Source of the DNA: Nocardia fusca NBRC 14340
Lineage (GTDB): Bacteria > Actinomycetota > Actinomycetes > Mycobacteriales > Mycobacteriaceae
Reading direction: 5' to 3'
Length of the DNA: 64,000 bases
Assembly (NCBI RefSeq): GCF_001618425.1
Contig: NZ_BDCU01000041.1
Coordinates: forward strand, 62,001-126,000
A program made the translations under genes and the position numbers. Positions within the stretch are counted from its first letter, which is position 1, and each line of letters begins with the position of its first letter. Below the pieces are notes generated by a model. It ran no database searches. It saw nothing but the letters and a program-made list of their open reading frames with translations, and was not told the DNA's origin. This document shows, piece by piece, positions 33,807 through 42,504 of the stretch.

Positions 33807-35512
33807 CACTGCATCCCTTCCGCGTACCAGGTGCGGAACTCGTCGTAGCTGGGCATTTCCTCGGAGTTGGCCTTCGGGTCCACGGCGACGTGGATGACGC
33901 CGGGCTTACCGCTGGCGAAGGCGCGTTTGATGGCGGGGGCGATATCGGCGTCGGATTCGACGTATTCGCCGTAGCAGCCGAAGCCCTCGGCGACCTTGTC
34001 CAACCGGGTGTCCTTGCTCCAGTGCACCGCGGTTTCGCGGGAGCCGTGCCCGAAGGTGCGCTTGTAGACACCCACCTCGAGACCCCACGCGTAGTCCACG
34101 GCGACCACGCAGACCAGTGGCAGGTTCAGCCGCGCCGCGGTTTCGAGTTCGGCGATCTGGAACTGGAACGAGGAGTCGCCGGTGATCATCAGCACCGGGC
34201 GTTTCCCGCCGTCGGCGACCGAGGCACCCACCGCGTACGGCAGACCGGTGCCGAGGTGCCCGAAATTCTGGTTCCAGATCACGTCGTGTGGTTTGCACTG
34301 GGTGTAGGTCCAGCCGAAGATGGTGGTGGCGCCGCCGTCGCGCACAAGGATGCCGTCCGCCGGGAAATCCTTGGTGGCCTCCACGACCAGCCGGGCGGGG
34401 TGCACCGGAGTGCCACCGGTGGGCGCGTTCTCGGCGAGTTCGGCGAGCCGGGAGGCATCCTGTTCGATCCACTGCGCGAGTTCGGGGGTCGGGGTGCGCG
34501 GGGTGTTCTTCAAGGCCTCGGTGAGTTGCGGGACAACCGCGCGCAGATCACCGACCAGCGGTACGTCGATCGGCCGGTTCACTCCGATGGCGGTGGGGTC
34601 CTGTTCGACGAGGATCCATTTCCGCGCGTCCTCCCCCGCGACCCAGTGCCGGCCGCGCCCGTAGTGCACGGGTTCGCCGAGTTCGGTGCCGATGGCCAGG
34701 CACAGATCGGATTTCACGACAGCGTCCACCGCCGAGGGTGAGAAGCCGTAGGGGAAGGTGCGGTCCTCGAGTCCGGCGATGAACGAGGTGCCGCCCGAGG
34801 TCTGGATGACCGGGCAGGCCAGCAGGTCGGCCAGCGCCTTCACCGAGGCGCCGGCCCGGGTGGTGTGCACACCGTGCCCGACCAGCAGGATCGGCTGCTT
34901 GGCCTGCCGAACGAGATCGGCGGCCGCGTCCACCTTGTCCTGCCCGGCGGTTTGATCCACCAGGCGGTACCGGTGCGGCGGTAGCGGCGCGGCGACGTCG
35001 AGTTCCGCCTGGATCACATGGGAGGGATATTCGATGTAGACCGGGCCCGGGGTTCCGGAAAGCGCCTTGCGCAGTCCTTCCCGGATCACCTCGTCGGTCT
35101 GGTCGGCGTACTCGATACTGGCGGCGTACTTGACCGAGGGCTCGAACAGCCCGGACTGTTTCACGAACTGGATCCGGCCGCGGCGTACCCGCTGTTCGGT
35201 GATCCGGGCGCGCTGCCCGCCCAGGAAGATCACCGGCGAATTCTCCACCTTGGCGCACATCATGGCGCCCGCGAGGTTGGCGACGCCGGGCCCGAGGGTG
35301 CCGATGCACAGGGCGGCTTTTCCGGTCATCCGGGAGACGGCCTCGGCCATGAACCCCGCCGATTCCTCATGGTGCGGGGACACCACGTTCCAGCCACGCT
35401 CGTCGGCGAGGTGGAACAGGTGCACGAAATTCGGGTCCGGGATGCCGAAGACGGTGTCGATACCTTCGGCTTCGAAGAGATCCAGAATCCGTTCGTAGAC
35501 TTTGACCGCCAT
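33806..35512 (-). CDS. Thiamine diphosphate-dependent enzyme
   Basis: This 568-residue member of the acetolactate synthase/2-hydroxyacyl-CoA lyase superfamily has the three usual domains. The cofactor-activating glutamate is in SPHHEESAGFMAEA near 49, followed by GTLGPGVANL. The magnesium/ThDP motif begins GDSSFQFQIAELETAA and ends VVAVDYAWG, where most relatives have Asn-Asn or Asn-Gly; Asp replaces the metal-ligand Asn. It is unlikely to be a biosynthetic acetolactate synthase, as no small subunit is present and the genes around are catabolic. ATG 35512, after GGGAGGT at eight bases, is preferred over GTG 35518. Confidence 0.82.
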   Translation of the reverse strand: MAVKVYERILDLFEAEGIDTVFGIPDPNFVHLFHLADERGWNVVSPHHEESAGFMAEAVSRMTGKAALCIGTLGPGVANLAGAMMCAKVENSPVIFLGGQRARITEQRVRRGRIQFVKQSGLFEPSVKYAASIEYADQTDEVIREGLRKALSGTPGPVYIEYPSHVIQAELDVAAPLPPHRYRLVDQTAGQDKVDAAADLVRQAKQPILLVGHGVHTTRAGASVKALADLLACPVIQTSGGTSFIAGLEDRTFPYGFSPSAVDAVVKSDLCLAIGTELGEPVHYGRGRHWVAGEDARKWILVEQDPTAIGVNRPIDVPLVGDLRAVVPQLTEALKNTPRTPTPELAQWIEQDASRLAELAENAPTGGTPVHPARLVVEATKDFPADGILVRDGGATTIFGWTYTQCKPHDVIWNQNFGHLGTGLPYAVGASVADGGKRPVLMITGDSSFQFQIAELETAARLNLPLVCVVAVDYAWGLEVGVYKRTFGHGSRETAVHWSKDTRLDKVAEGFGCYGEYVESDADIAPAIKRAFASGKPGVIHVAVDPKANSEEMPSYDEFRTWYAEGMQ

Positions 35513-35514
35513 AC

Positions 35515-36420
35515 TCACTTACCTCCCATGGCCATTGCGAAACTCCGGCCGATATGGTCGCTGTGGGCCGACGGAACGACCGGCAGCAACCATGAATCCT
35601 TGATGTCACGTATTTCGTCGATACGGGCCCCGACGTCCTCGATGGACCACTGCGGCCGATACACCCCGGGGGTCTCCGCGATATAGGCCCGCGCCACCCG
35701 GCCCGCCAGCGCCACGAGCATTTCGCCACTGATCGAACAGGATTCGTGCGCCAGCCAGCCCACCGCCGGCGCCACCAGTTCGGGTTCCATCGGCGGATAC
35801 TTCGAGGTATCGATACCGTCGGCGAGCCGGGTGACCGCCGCCGGCACGATCACATTGGATTTCACCCCGAATTCGGCGCCCTCGAGCGCCACCACATTCG
35901 ACAGCCCGATCACGCCCGCCTTGGCGACGGCGTAGTTGGCGACGTTCTGGTTACCGTAGAGACCACCGATCGAGGAGGTCAGTACGACTCGCCCGTACCC
36001 GGCCTCGCGCATCGCCGGAAAGGCGGCGCGTACGACGTGGAACGCACCGCGCAGATGCACGTCGAGGACGGAATCGAAATCCGCGTAGCTCATTTCGGTG
36101 AGCGGGGCATAGCGCACATTGCCCGCATTGTGGACGAGCACATCGATCCGGCCGTAGGTGTCGAGGGCGGTGTTCACGATCGCCCGGCCACCGTCCGGGG
36201 TGGCGACCGAATCGGTATTCGCGACCGCCTGCCCACCGGCGGCCGCGATTTCGTCGGCCACCGCACCGGCGACCCCGGTATCGCTGTCGCCACCCGGGAT
36301 ACCGCCGCCCACATCGTTCACCACGACCTGGGCGCCCCGAGCGGCCAGCAGCAGGGCGTAGGCCCGGCCGAGGCCGCGACCGGCGCCGGTCACCACCGCG
36401 ACCCGTTCGTCGAACCGCAT
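35515..36420 (-). CDS. Short-chain dehydrogenase, hydroxyacyl-CoA type
   Basis: This ~301-residue SDR has GAGRGLGR for NAD(P), NDVGGG after the second strand, NAGN and the catalytic SSIGGLYGNQNVANYAVAK (Ser-Tyr-Lys). The long NDVGGG region and C-terminal extension resemble the 17-beta-hydroxysteroid dehydrogenase 4 or multifunctional-enzyme branch acting on 3-hydroxyacyl-CoA. Start choice is open: ATG 36420 gives the family start RFDERVAVVTGAG, TTG 36429 is better placed after AGGAGA, and ATG 36462 overlaps the preceding stop (ATGA). It is coupled to both flanking genes. Confidence 0.85.
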   Translation of the reverse strand: MRFDERVAVVTGAGRGLGRAYALLLAARGAQVVVNDVGGGIPGGDSDTGVAGAVADEIAAAGGQAVANTDSVATPDGGRAIVNTALDTYGRIDVLVHNAGNVRYAPLTEMSYADFDSVLDVHLRGAFHVVRAAFPAMREAGYGRVVLTSSIGGLYGNQNVANYAVAKAGVIGLSNVVALEGAEFGVKSNVIVPAAVTRLADGIDTSKYPPMEPELVAPAVGWLAHESCSISGEMLVALAGRVARAYIAETPGVYRPQWSIEDVGARIDEIRDIKDSWLLPVVPSAHSDHIGRSFAMAMGGK

Positions 36421-36458
36421 CTCGGACAACGCTTCTCCTAACGTTTCGCCGCGGCGTG

Positions 36459-38282
36459 TCATTCGCCGAGCGCCAAACCCTCCAGGCGGCCGGTTTCACG
36501 CCAGCTCTGCAGGATGTCCTCGAGGGCGTAGAAGCCCGGCCAGTACGGTTCGCCCAGATGCGAGCGGATGTTCCGCTCGCCCTCGTTGTTGTAGTAGCCG
36601 GGGGTGCATTCGCGCTGGAAGTTGCTGTTGTCCACCGCGGTCTCCCGGATGGTGGCGCACCAGCCGGCCACGGCCTCGGGAGTCGGTTCCACTGTCCGGG
36701 CGCCCCGGTTCAGCGCCTCGCCGATGATGTAGGCGGCGTGGGTCGCCTGCTGATCGAACATATCGGTGGTACTCGCGGTGATACCGCCCTGGATGAAGCC
36801 GGTGAAGAACAGATTCGGGAATCCGTTGCTGGTGAGGCCGTGCAGGGTGCGGTAGCCGTCCGCCCAGTGTTCGTAGAGGGAGAGCCCGTCGCGGCCGGCG
36901 AACGGATGGATACCGTAGCGGCGGTCGAGCTCGGTGGTGATCTCGAATCCGCTGGCGAAGACGATGCAGTCGACCTCGTGTTCCACCCCGGCGGCGATGA
37001 TCCCTTTCGCGGTGATCCGTTCGACACCTTTGGTGGCCGACACATCGATCAGGGTCACATTGTCGCGGTTGTAGGTCGGCAGATATTCATCGTTGAAACA
37101 GGGACGCTTGCACAGGAACCGGTAATACGGTTTGAGCGCCGCGGCGGTCTCCGGATCCGTGACGATCTGGTCGACCCGCTGCCGGACCCGTTCCATCGCC
37201 CGGTAGTCCTGGTGCTCCCGGATTTCCATGAACTTCTCCGGCGTGACCTCCGCCCAGAGATTGTTCTCGTCGAGATAGGACTGCACATTGCGGCTGACCT
37301 CGGTCCAGCCGTCGCACACCAGATCCGGCTGCCCGGGAGCGAACGCTTCGAAGGCGGCGGTGTGGAAATTGCGGCGGCGCTGCAACTGCCAGCCCGGTTG
37401 CAGCGTTTTCACCCATTCCGGATCGGTGGGCACGTTGCCGCGCTCGTTGATATAGGACGGGGTGCGCTGGAAGACATACAGGTGCTCGGCCGAACGAGCG
37501 ATATGCGGGATCACCTGGATCCCGCTGGCTCCGGTACCGATTACCGCGACTTTCTTGTCCTCGAGGCCGGTGAGGCCGCCCCGCATATCGCCGCCGGTGT
37601 AGGCGTAGTCCCAGCGGGCGGAATGGAATGTATGGCCGGTGAAATCGTTCAGCCCCGGGATGCCGGGCAGCTTGGGCTTGTTGAACGGTCCCTGCGCCAT
37701 CACCACGAACCGGGCGCGGACATCGTCGTCGCGATTGGTACCGATCCGCCACCGCCGGCCGGACTCGTCCCATTCCAGGGACTTCACCATCGTGGAGAAG
37801 ATGGCCTTCTCGTACAGCCCGAAGTGTTTGCCGATCCGCTGTGCGTGCTCGAAACATTCGTCGCCGTAGGCGTATTTCTGGGTCGGGATGTACCCGGTCT
37901 CTTCCAGCAGCGGCAGATAACAATAGGCATCGGAATCACATTGGATGCCCGGATACCGGTTCCAGTACCAGGCGCCACCGAAATCGCCGGCGAGTTCGAT
38001 GATCCGGAAATCCTCCACCCCGGCCTGGGTCAGCCGCGCGCCCGCGGTGAGCCCGGCCCAGCCGCCGCCGAGGACCGCGACATCGATCTCCTCTGTCAGC
38101 GGATCCCGCGGCGTCACCGGGGTGTAGGGATCGCCTTCGAAGAAGTCGGTGAACCCGTCCTCGGTCACCACGTATTGCTTCTGCCCCTCGGGCCGCAGCC
38201 GCTTATCGCGTTCGGCCAGGTACTTGGCCCGCAGCGCGGCATGGTCGATCTCGGGGGTCTGCGTGGGTGCGCAGTTGTTCAT
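36459..38282 (-). CDS. Baeyer-Villiger monooxygenase
   Basis: This 607-residue FAD/NADPH enzyme converts a ketone to an ester or lactone. FAD motif GGGWAG is at 72-77; the type I fingerprint FTGHTFHSARWD is at 214-225; a second Rossmann motif GTGASGIQ follows near 250. The long N-terminal extension and RYPGIQCDSDAYCY with CKRPCFNDEYLPTYN resemble phenylacetone/cyclic-ketone monooxygenases more than the shorter monooxygenase at 1.2 kb. It is in the middle of the catabolic operon, 42 bases after the Rieske gene, which could supply an oxygenated substrate. Exact substrate unknown. Confidence 0.9.
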   Translation of the reverse strand: MNNCAPTQTPEIDHAALRAKYLAERDKRLRPEGQKQYVVTEDGFTDFFEGDPYTPVTPRDPLTEEIDVAVLGGGWAGLTAGARLTQAGVEDFRIIELAGDFGGAWYWNRYPGIQCDSDAYCYLPLLEETGYIPTQKYAYGDECFEHAQRIGKHFGLYEKAIFSTMVKSLEWDESGRRWRIGTNRDDDVRARFVVMAQGPFNKPKLPGIPGLNDFTGHTFHSARWDYAYTGGDMRGGLTGLEDKKVAVIGTGASGIQVIPHIARSAEHLYVFQRTPSYINERGNVPTDPEWVKTLQPGWQLQRRRNFHTAAFEAFAPGQPDLVCDGWTEVSRNVQSYLDENNLWAEVTPEKFMEIREHQDYRAMERVRQRVDQIVTDPETAAALKPYYRFLCKRPCFNDEYLPTYNRDNVTLIDVSATKGVERITAKGIIAAGVEHEVDCIVFASGFEITTELDRRYGIHPFAGRDGLSLYEHWADGYRTLHGLTSNGFPNLFFTGFIQGGITASTTDMFDQQATHAAYIIGEALNRGARTVEPTPEAVAGWCATIRETAVDNSNFQRECTPGYYNNEGERNIRSHLGEPYWPGFYALEDILQSWRETGRLEGLALGE

Positions 38283-38324
38283 TCGGATTCCTCGATGGGG
38301 TGGATCGGGCCGGCGGCGCCGGGG

Positions 38325-39767
38325 TCAGGTGAGGTCACGCGGTGCGCCGGTGCCCATGTACTTCGCGAGGTTGTGGTGCAGGTTCACGACACTGCGCTCG
38401 CGATACGGATTCGGCTTCGGGCCGGAGAAACCCAGGGTCTTCATGCCCTGCTGGACCGCGGCCATATTGTCGAAGTCCTGCGGGAGGACGGTGCGCCAAC
38501 CCGGATCGTCCTGTGGGGTGTGCACCCATTCCGTCTCCGGTGCTTCGCCTTCGGGAAACAGCTCGTAGACCGCGGCCTCGAATATGCATTTATCGGGGTC
38601 GTAGCCGTAGGGGTGGGCGCTGTAGCAGAGCATATTGTTCACGGCGTGCCCGATCTGGAAGTTCGGGAAGATCTGCCACGCGGTACCCGCGGCCGCGACC
38701 TCGGCCGGGGTGACGGTCGGCCAGACGACACCGCGCAACTCGTCGGCGGCGCGGGCCGAGGCGAGCCAGTGCGCCATGACCTCCGGCGCCGGGGTGCCCT
38801 CGGGGAGTTCCTCGGTGAGCCGGCGCGCCGCTTCCACCATGGTCCAGGTGGTGTTGGTATTGGCGTTCTCCCAGGTGAAGTTCTGTAACTCGATGGTGGA
38901 TTTACGGGCGTCGGGTCCGTGGCCGAGGCGGATCTTGCCCTGGCTCTCCTCCTGCCCCTTCGGCGCGTCGTAGCCGATATTGCTGTGTTTGCCCTGTGCC
39001 CGCGCCCAGCCCAGGAACATGCCGAAATTCATGAACTCCGGATGGGTGTAGGGCACGTGGTAGGTCTCCATGAAGGCCTCCAGCGCGACCTTCCAATTGC
39101 AGTCGAACACCAGCCAGCGCCGCCACCGGTAGCGCATGTTCTCCAGCCGGAACGGATCGAGCAGGGTGGCGGCCGGTTCCAGGTATTCCAGCAGCGTCTC
39201 CGACGGGTTCCGGTCCAGGTTGATCCAGATCCAGCCACCCCAGGTGTCGACGTGTACGCCGACCAGACCGTCGTTGCGTTCGGTGAGCCCGCACGGCCAG
39301 TCCTCGCGTTCGGGGACGAAGGTGTTGCGGCCCTCGAGGTCGTAGCGCCACCCGTGGAAACCGCAGACGAACTGCTTCTTGCGTCCCTTCGCGTTGCGCG
39401 CCCCCGCCGGGGTGTCCACCAGGCGGCGGCCGCGGTGCGCGCACACATTGTGGTAGGCGCGGATCGTGTCCTCGGCAGTGCGTACGACGATGATCGAATC
39501 GTCGAGGATCTCGTAGGTCAGGTAATCGCCGACCTTCGGAATCTCCTCGACCCGCCCCACCTGCTGCCACACCTTGCGCCACAGCTTGTCGCGTTCGGCC
39601 TTCACGTAGTCGGGACTGAGGTAGGCCTCCACTCCGATCGTCATCGGCGCGGACAGCGGTTCGGTGTTCGTGGCGATATCGTCGACGGTCTCGCTCATGC
39701 CTCCGCTTCGCTCCGGCACGAGCGAGGGCTCGGCTGTGTCCATTGATCGCTCGCTACGCTCGCTCAT
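38325..39767 (-). CDS. Rieske ring-hydroxylating-type oxygenase, large subunit
   Basis: This 480-residue oxygenase has the Rieske cluster ligands CAHRG and CGFHGWRYD. The mononuclear iron site follows in ALEAFMETYHVPYTHPEF (His, His, with a distal Asp). No ferredoxin or reductase gene is adjacent. ATG 39767 has GGGAG upstream but starts with a repetitive SERSERS-like extension; ATG 39698 (ETVDDIATNTEP) may be the original start. It would hydroxylate the substrate at the head of the pathway. Confidence 0.88.
   Translation of the reverse strand: MSERSERSMDTAEPSLVPERSGGMSETVDDIATNTEPLSAPMTIGVEAYLSPDYVKAERDKLWRKVWQQVGRVEEIPKVGDYLTYEILDDSIIVVRTAEDTIRAYHNVCAHRGRRLVDTPAGARNAKGRKKQFVCGFHGWRYDLEGRNTFVPEREDWPCGLTERNDGLVGVHVDTWGGWIWINLDRNPSETLLEYLEPAATLLDPFRLENMRYRWRRWLVFDCNWKVALEAFMETYHVPYTHPEFMNFGMFLGWARAQGKHSNIGYDAPKGQEESQGKIRLGHGPDARKSTIELQNFTWENANTNTTWTMVEAARRLTEELPEGTPAPEVMAHWLASARAADELRGVVWPTVTPAEVAAAGTAWQIFPNFQIGHAVNNMLCYSAHPYGYDPDKCIFEAAVYELFPEGEAPETEWVHTPQDDPGWRTVLPQDFDNMAAVQQGMKTLGFSGPKPNPYRERSVVNLHHNLAKYMGTGAPRDLT
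39698..39767. repeat. Short GCGAGCG repeat element at a gene start
   Basis: The N-terminal extension of the Rieske gene is encoded by DNA with a direct repeat, GCGAGCG-TA-GCGAGCG on the minus strand at about 39748-39766, and related segments (GAGCGAGGGCTCGG) nearby. Genes beginning SERSERS with this repeat occur widely in mycolic-acid actinobacteria. It is probably a small dispersed repeat read as coding sequence. Confidence 0.45.
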
Positions 39768-39825
39768 GGCGTTCTCCCACCCCGGGTCCGGGGACAGTCG
39801 GTGTCGGTGCAGTGCATATCGGTGG

Positions 39826-40671
39826 TCAGCTGGTGATCGCGGCGCGAAATCCCTCGTCCTTCAGGAACAGGGAGGTGTTGTCGGCGCCCAGATGGGTCCA
39901 TTTCAGGTTCAGTCCGCCGTCCACCAGCAGCGTCTGGCCGGTGATGTAGGACGACAGCCGCGAGAGCAGGAACAGCACCGCGCCGGCCTGTTCCTCGGGC
40001 CGGCCGCGACGGCCCATGGCGATGGCCGTCCGGTCGCGTCCGGGGTCCTCGTCCACGTAGGTCCCCGAGGCCGGGGTCTCGGTGACGCCGGGCGCGATCG
40101 CGTTCACCCGGATATCGCTGAGCGCCAGTTCGACCGCCAGCGTCCGGGTCGCCGCCACCAGGGCGGCTTTCGCCGTGCCGTAGGCGATATGGAACGGGGC
40201 GGTGTTCAACCCGCTGATGGACGACAGTGAGACGATCGACCCCGGCCGGCCCTCTCCTTTGATCTCCGCGGCCACGGCCTGGCTCATGAAGAACATGGAC
40301 TCGAGGTTCTGGTGGAACAGCGCCCGCCAGTCCTCCCGCGTCACCCGGGTGGCGGGCATCCAGGTGGCGGGCGCGGCGCCGCCGGCGATGTTCACCAGGC
40401 CGTAGAGCTCCCCCTCGGCCTGCCGGGCCGCGTCCAGGACGGTGGCGACTCCTTCGTCGGTGGCGGCGTCGGCCTGCACCGGAATCACCTTCAGGCCCTC
40501 CCCCGCCAGGGGTTCCACATGCTTCGCGAGATTCTCGGCGCCCCGGCTCACCCCCAGCACGGTGGCTCCGGCCCGGGCGATCAGCCTGGTCACCGCGGTC
40601 CCGATACCGCCGCCGCCCGCGCCGGACACGATCACCACGCGTCCGTCGAGCCCGAAGAAGTCGTTCGTCAT
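39826..40671 (-). CDS. Short-chain dehydrogenase
   Basis: This 281-residue classical SDR has the cofactor motif GAGGGGIG, NIAGG in place of the usual NNAG, and the catalytic SSISGLNTAPFHIAYGTAK. The C-terminal GQTLLVDGGLNLKW is typical. It would oxidise an alcohol made by the oxygenase. The ATG at 40671 follows GAGGAA and lies only 7 bases after the propeller gene. The 58-base gap to the Rieske gene contains that gene's ribosome-binding site. Confidence 0.87.
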   Translation of the reverse strand: MTNDFFGLDGRVVIVSGAGGGGIGTAVTRLIARAGATVLGVSRGAENLAKHVEPLAGEGLKVIPVQADAATDEGVATVLDAARQAEGELYGLVNIAGGAAPATWMPATRVTREDWRALFHQNLESMFFMSQAVAAEIKGEGRPGSIVSLSSISGLNTAPFHIAYGTAKAALVAATRTLAVELALSDIRVNAIAPGVTETPASGTYVDEDPGRDRTAIAMGRRGRPEEQAGAVLFLLSRLSSYITGQTLLVDGGLNLKWTHLGADNTSLFLKDEGFRAAITS

Positions 40672-40678
40672 GGATTCC

Positions 40679-42286
40679 TCACCCGTCCTTCCGGAACGCG
40701 AGCACACTGCCCTCGGCATCGGCGGCGATATAGACGGTGCCGTCGGCGGCGGCGGTGATACCGGCGAACGGACCCTGCGGCCCCGAGAACGGCGGCATAC
40801 CGAGCAGCGGTTTCGGGGTCACTCCCGGCGGCGCGCCGACCGGCAGGTTCCAGGCCAGGACCTCACGCGCCTTCGTCTCCAGGTCGACGGAGACCAGATT
40901 CTTGGCCCCGGAGTCGACGACCAGCAGTTGCGAGCCGCGCACCAGAATGCCCTGGGGGGTGTCGAGGCCGTCGACGACAGTGTCCACCCCGGCCGGGGTG
41001 ACCGAGACGACCCGGCCCGCACCCGATTCGGCCACCAGCAGGGTGCCGCCGGTGGTGAACGCGACACCGAGCGGTTTCCGCAGCCCCGACGCGAGCACAT
41101 CGACGCCGCCCCCGCTGTTCACGCCCAGTACCCGCCCGGTGCCGAACTCGGTGGTCACGATGAGCCCGCCGGGACCGACCTCGACGCCGTAGAGCTGATC
41201 GAACGGAGTTTCCGCACCGGCCAGGAACTCGCACTCCCCGGTGCCCGGCCGCCAGCGGGCGATCTGCCCGCCCGCGGTGGCGACGACGAATTCCCCCGGC
41301 CCGGTGGCGGTTACTCCGCGCGTGAAGCCGGGGTAGCCCGGGCTGAACAGCATGCCCTGGGTTTCCAGTCCGTCCGCGCCGACGGCATAGAAGTAGGTGC
41401 CGTCGGCGACGAAGAGGGTGCCGTCGGGGCCTACCGTCAGATCCAGCGGCCAGTTCAGGCCGCCGGGCAGCGTGGTCCTGGTTTCCCCGCCGGCGAGGAT
41501 CTCGGTGATCTCACCGGTGAAATTGGAGACGAACAGGCGCCCGTTCACCAGGGTGCAATTGTCCAGGCCGGGGTTCAGCTGGGCCAGCAGGGTTTTCTCC
41601 CCGTTGCGCGGGTTGATCCGCAGGACCTGACCCGACGCCACCTGGGTGGAGACGATGAAACCGTCCGGGTCGAACTTCACCGAGTCGGGTACCCCGAGAT
41701 CGCCCGCGACGCGTTCGGGTGCACCGCCGTCGGGATGGATGCGCCAGATCTCGTTGGTGCCCATCACGGGGTAATAGAGCAACCCGTCGGGGCCGACCTC
41801 CATCGCATTGGGCTGTTCGATGTTCTCCAGCAGGATGCGCGGAGCGCCGCCGTCGAGCGGGAGTTCCATCAACCGGCCACCCGGCCGGCATTCGTTGACG
41901 AACAATCTGCCCTGATGGACGGTGATGCCGTTGGCACTGGGCAGATCTGCGCGCAGCAGCCGGGTGGTGCCATCGGTGTGCCGGGCGCTGACCCGGCCAT
42001 CCATCACCTCGGTGGCGTAGAGGGTGCCGTCCGGATGGAAGGCGCAGTCGTCGGGCGCGACGATATCGCCGCCTTTGGCGCTGATGGTTTCGATTGCGCC
42101 GGTATCGATATCGAGCGCGCTGATCTGACTACCGGTGACCTGCGCGATATAGATCCGGCCGTCGGGACCGGTGCGCAGCCCGTTGGCTCCGAACAGCCGG
42201 CTCGGCGCCGTGACGCGACGCTGCTGCCATCCCGCCGCGAGCCCGATCGACTGGCCGCCCTGAAAGCGCGCCTCTTGCTGCAACAT
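40679..42286 (-). CDS. SMP-30/gluconolactonase-like beta-propeller
   Basis: This 535-residue protein is made of repeated propeller blades (GPDGRIYIAQV, HPDGTLYATEV, GPDGLLYYPVM, GPDGTLFVADG). The first half carries acidic residues and Asn in SANGITV and PDSVKFDPDG, matching SMP-30 calcium-dependent lactonases. It is nearly twice the length of SMP-30, suggesting two propellers. No signal peptide is seen. It is the first gene of the leftward operon, 97 bases after the candidate operator. A lactonase would open the product of the monooxygenase; this is inferred. Confidence 0.78.
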   Translation of the reverse strand: MLQQEARFQGGQSIGLAAGWQQRRVTAPSRLFGANGLRTGPDGRIYIAQVTGSQISALDIDTGAIETISAKGGDIVAPDDCAFHPDGTLYATEVMDGRVSARHTDGTTRLLRADLPSANGITVHQGRLFVNECRPGGRLMELPLDGGAPRILLENIEQPNAMEVGPDGLLYYPVMGTNEIWRIHPDGGAPERVAGDLGVPDSVKFDPDGFIVSTQVASGQVLRINPRNGEKTLLAQLNPGLDNCTLVNGRLFVSNFTGEITEILAGGETRTTLPGGLNWPLDLTVGPDGTLFVADGTYFYAVGADGLETQGMLFSPGYPGFTRGVTATGPGEFVVATAGGQIARWRPGTGECEFLAGAETPFDQLYGVEVGPGGLIVTTEFGTGRVLGVNSGGGVDVLASGLRKPLGVAFTTGGTLLVAESGAGRVVSVTPAGVDTVVDGLDTPQGILVRGSQLLVVDSGAKNLVSVDLETKAREVLAWNLPVGAPPGVTPKPLLGMPPFSGPQGPFAGITAAADGTVYIAADAEGSVLAFRKDG

Positions 42287-42382
42287 TCCGACTGACTCCC
42301 AACCGACCCGGCCGATAGCGCTGTTCCGCCTCGATGTCGAGGACTTGTAAGGAATCTAACGCCCCATCCAGGCAAGCGCAAT

Positions 42383-42398
42383 AAGTATTGCAATCTTT
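42383..42398. promoter_or_regulatory. Candidate GntR operator, copy 2
   Basis: AAGTATTGCAATCTTT differs from the copy at 29710-29725 at only the third base. It lies 97 bases upstream of the first gene of the leftward catabolic operon, in AT-rich DNA, in the right place to control it. The symmetry AA-N2-ATTGCAAT-N2-TT suits a dimeric FadR-type regulator. Confidence 0.62.
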
Positions 42399-42487
42399 AT
42401 AAGGATAGACGCGGACAGTCGGAGGCAAGGTCGATCGACCCCTTCCGGCGCCTGGAATCCTGCGGTAGGCGCCTCACTACCCACTTG

Positions 42488-42504
42488 GGAGAATAGCATT
42501 CTCC
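42488..42504. promoter_or_regulatory. Dyad upstream of the ABC transporter operon
   Basis: GGAGAAT-AGC-ATTCTCC at 42488-42504 is a perfect 7-bp inverted repeat with a three-base spacer, about 200 bases before the transporter operon. It could be the operator of a separate regulator for that operon. No regulator is adjacent. Confidence 0.4.

Noticed and set aside
34320..34664. Possible small plus-strand gene inside the ThDP enzyme
   Set aside because: No ribosome-binding site or homology; shadow of the minus-strand gene.
36456..38888. An 810-codon open frame on the plus strand opposite the Baeyer-Villiger and Rieske genes
   Set aside because: It is antisense to two genes with clear catalytic motifs and has no recognisable domain; long antisense frames are expected at this GC content.
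40442..42295. A 617-codon plus-strand frame opposite the propeller gene
   Set aside because: Mirror of a repetitive propeller gene; composition of a shadow frame and no domain.
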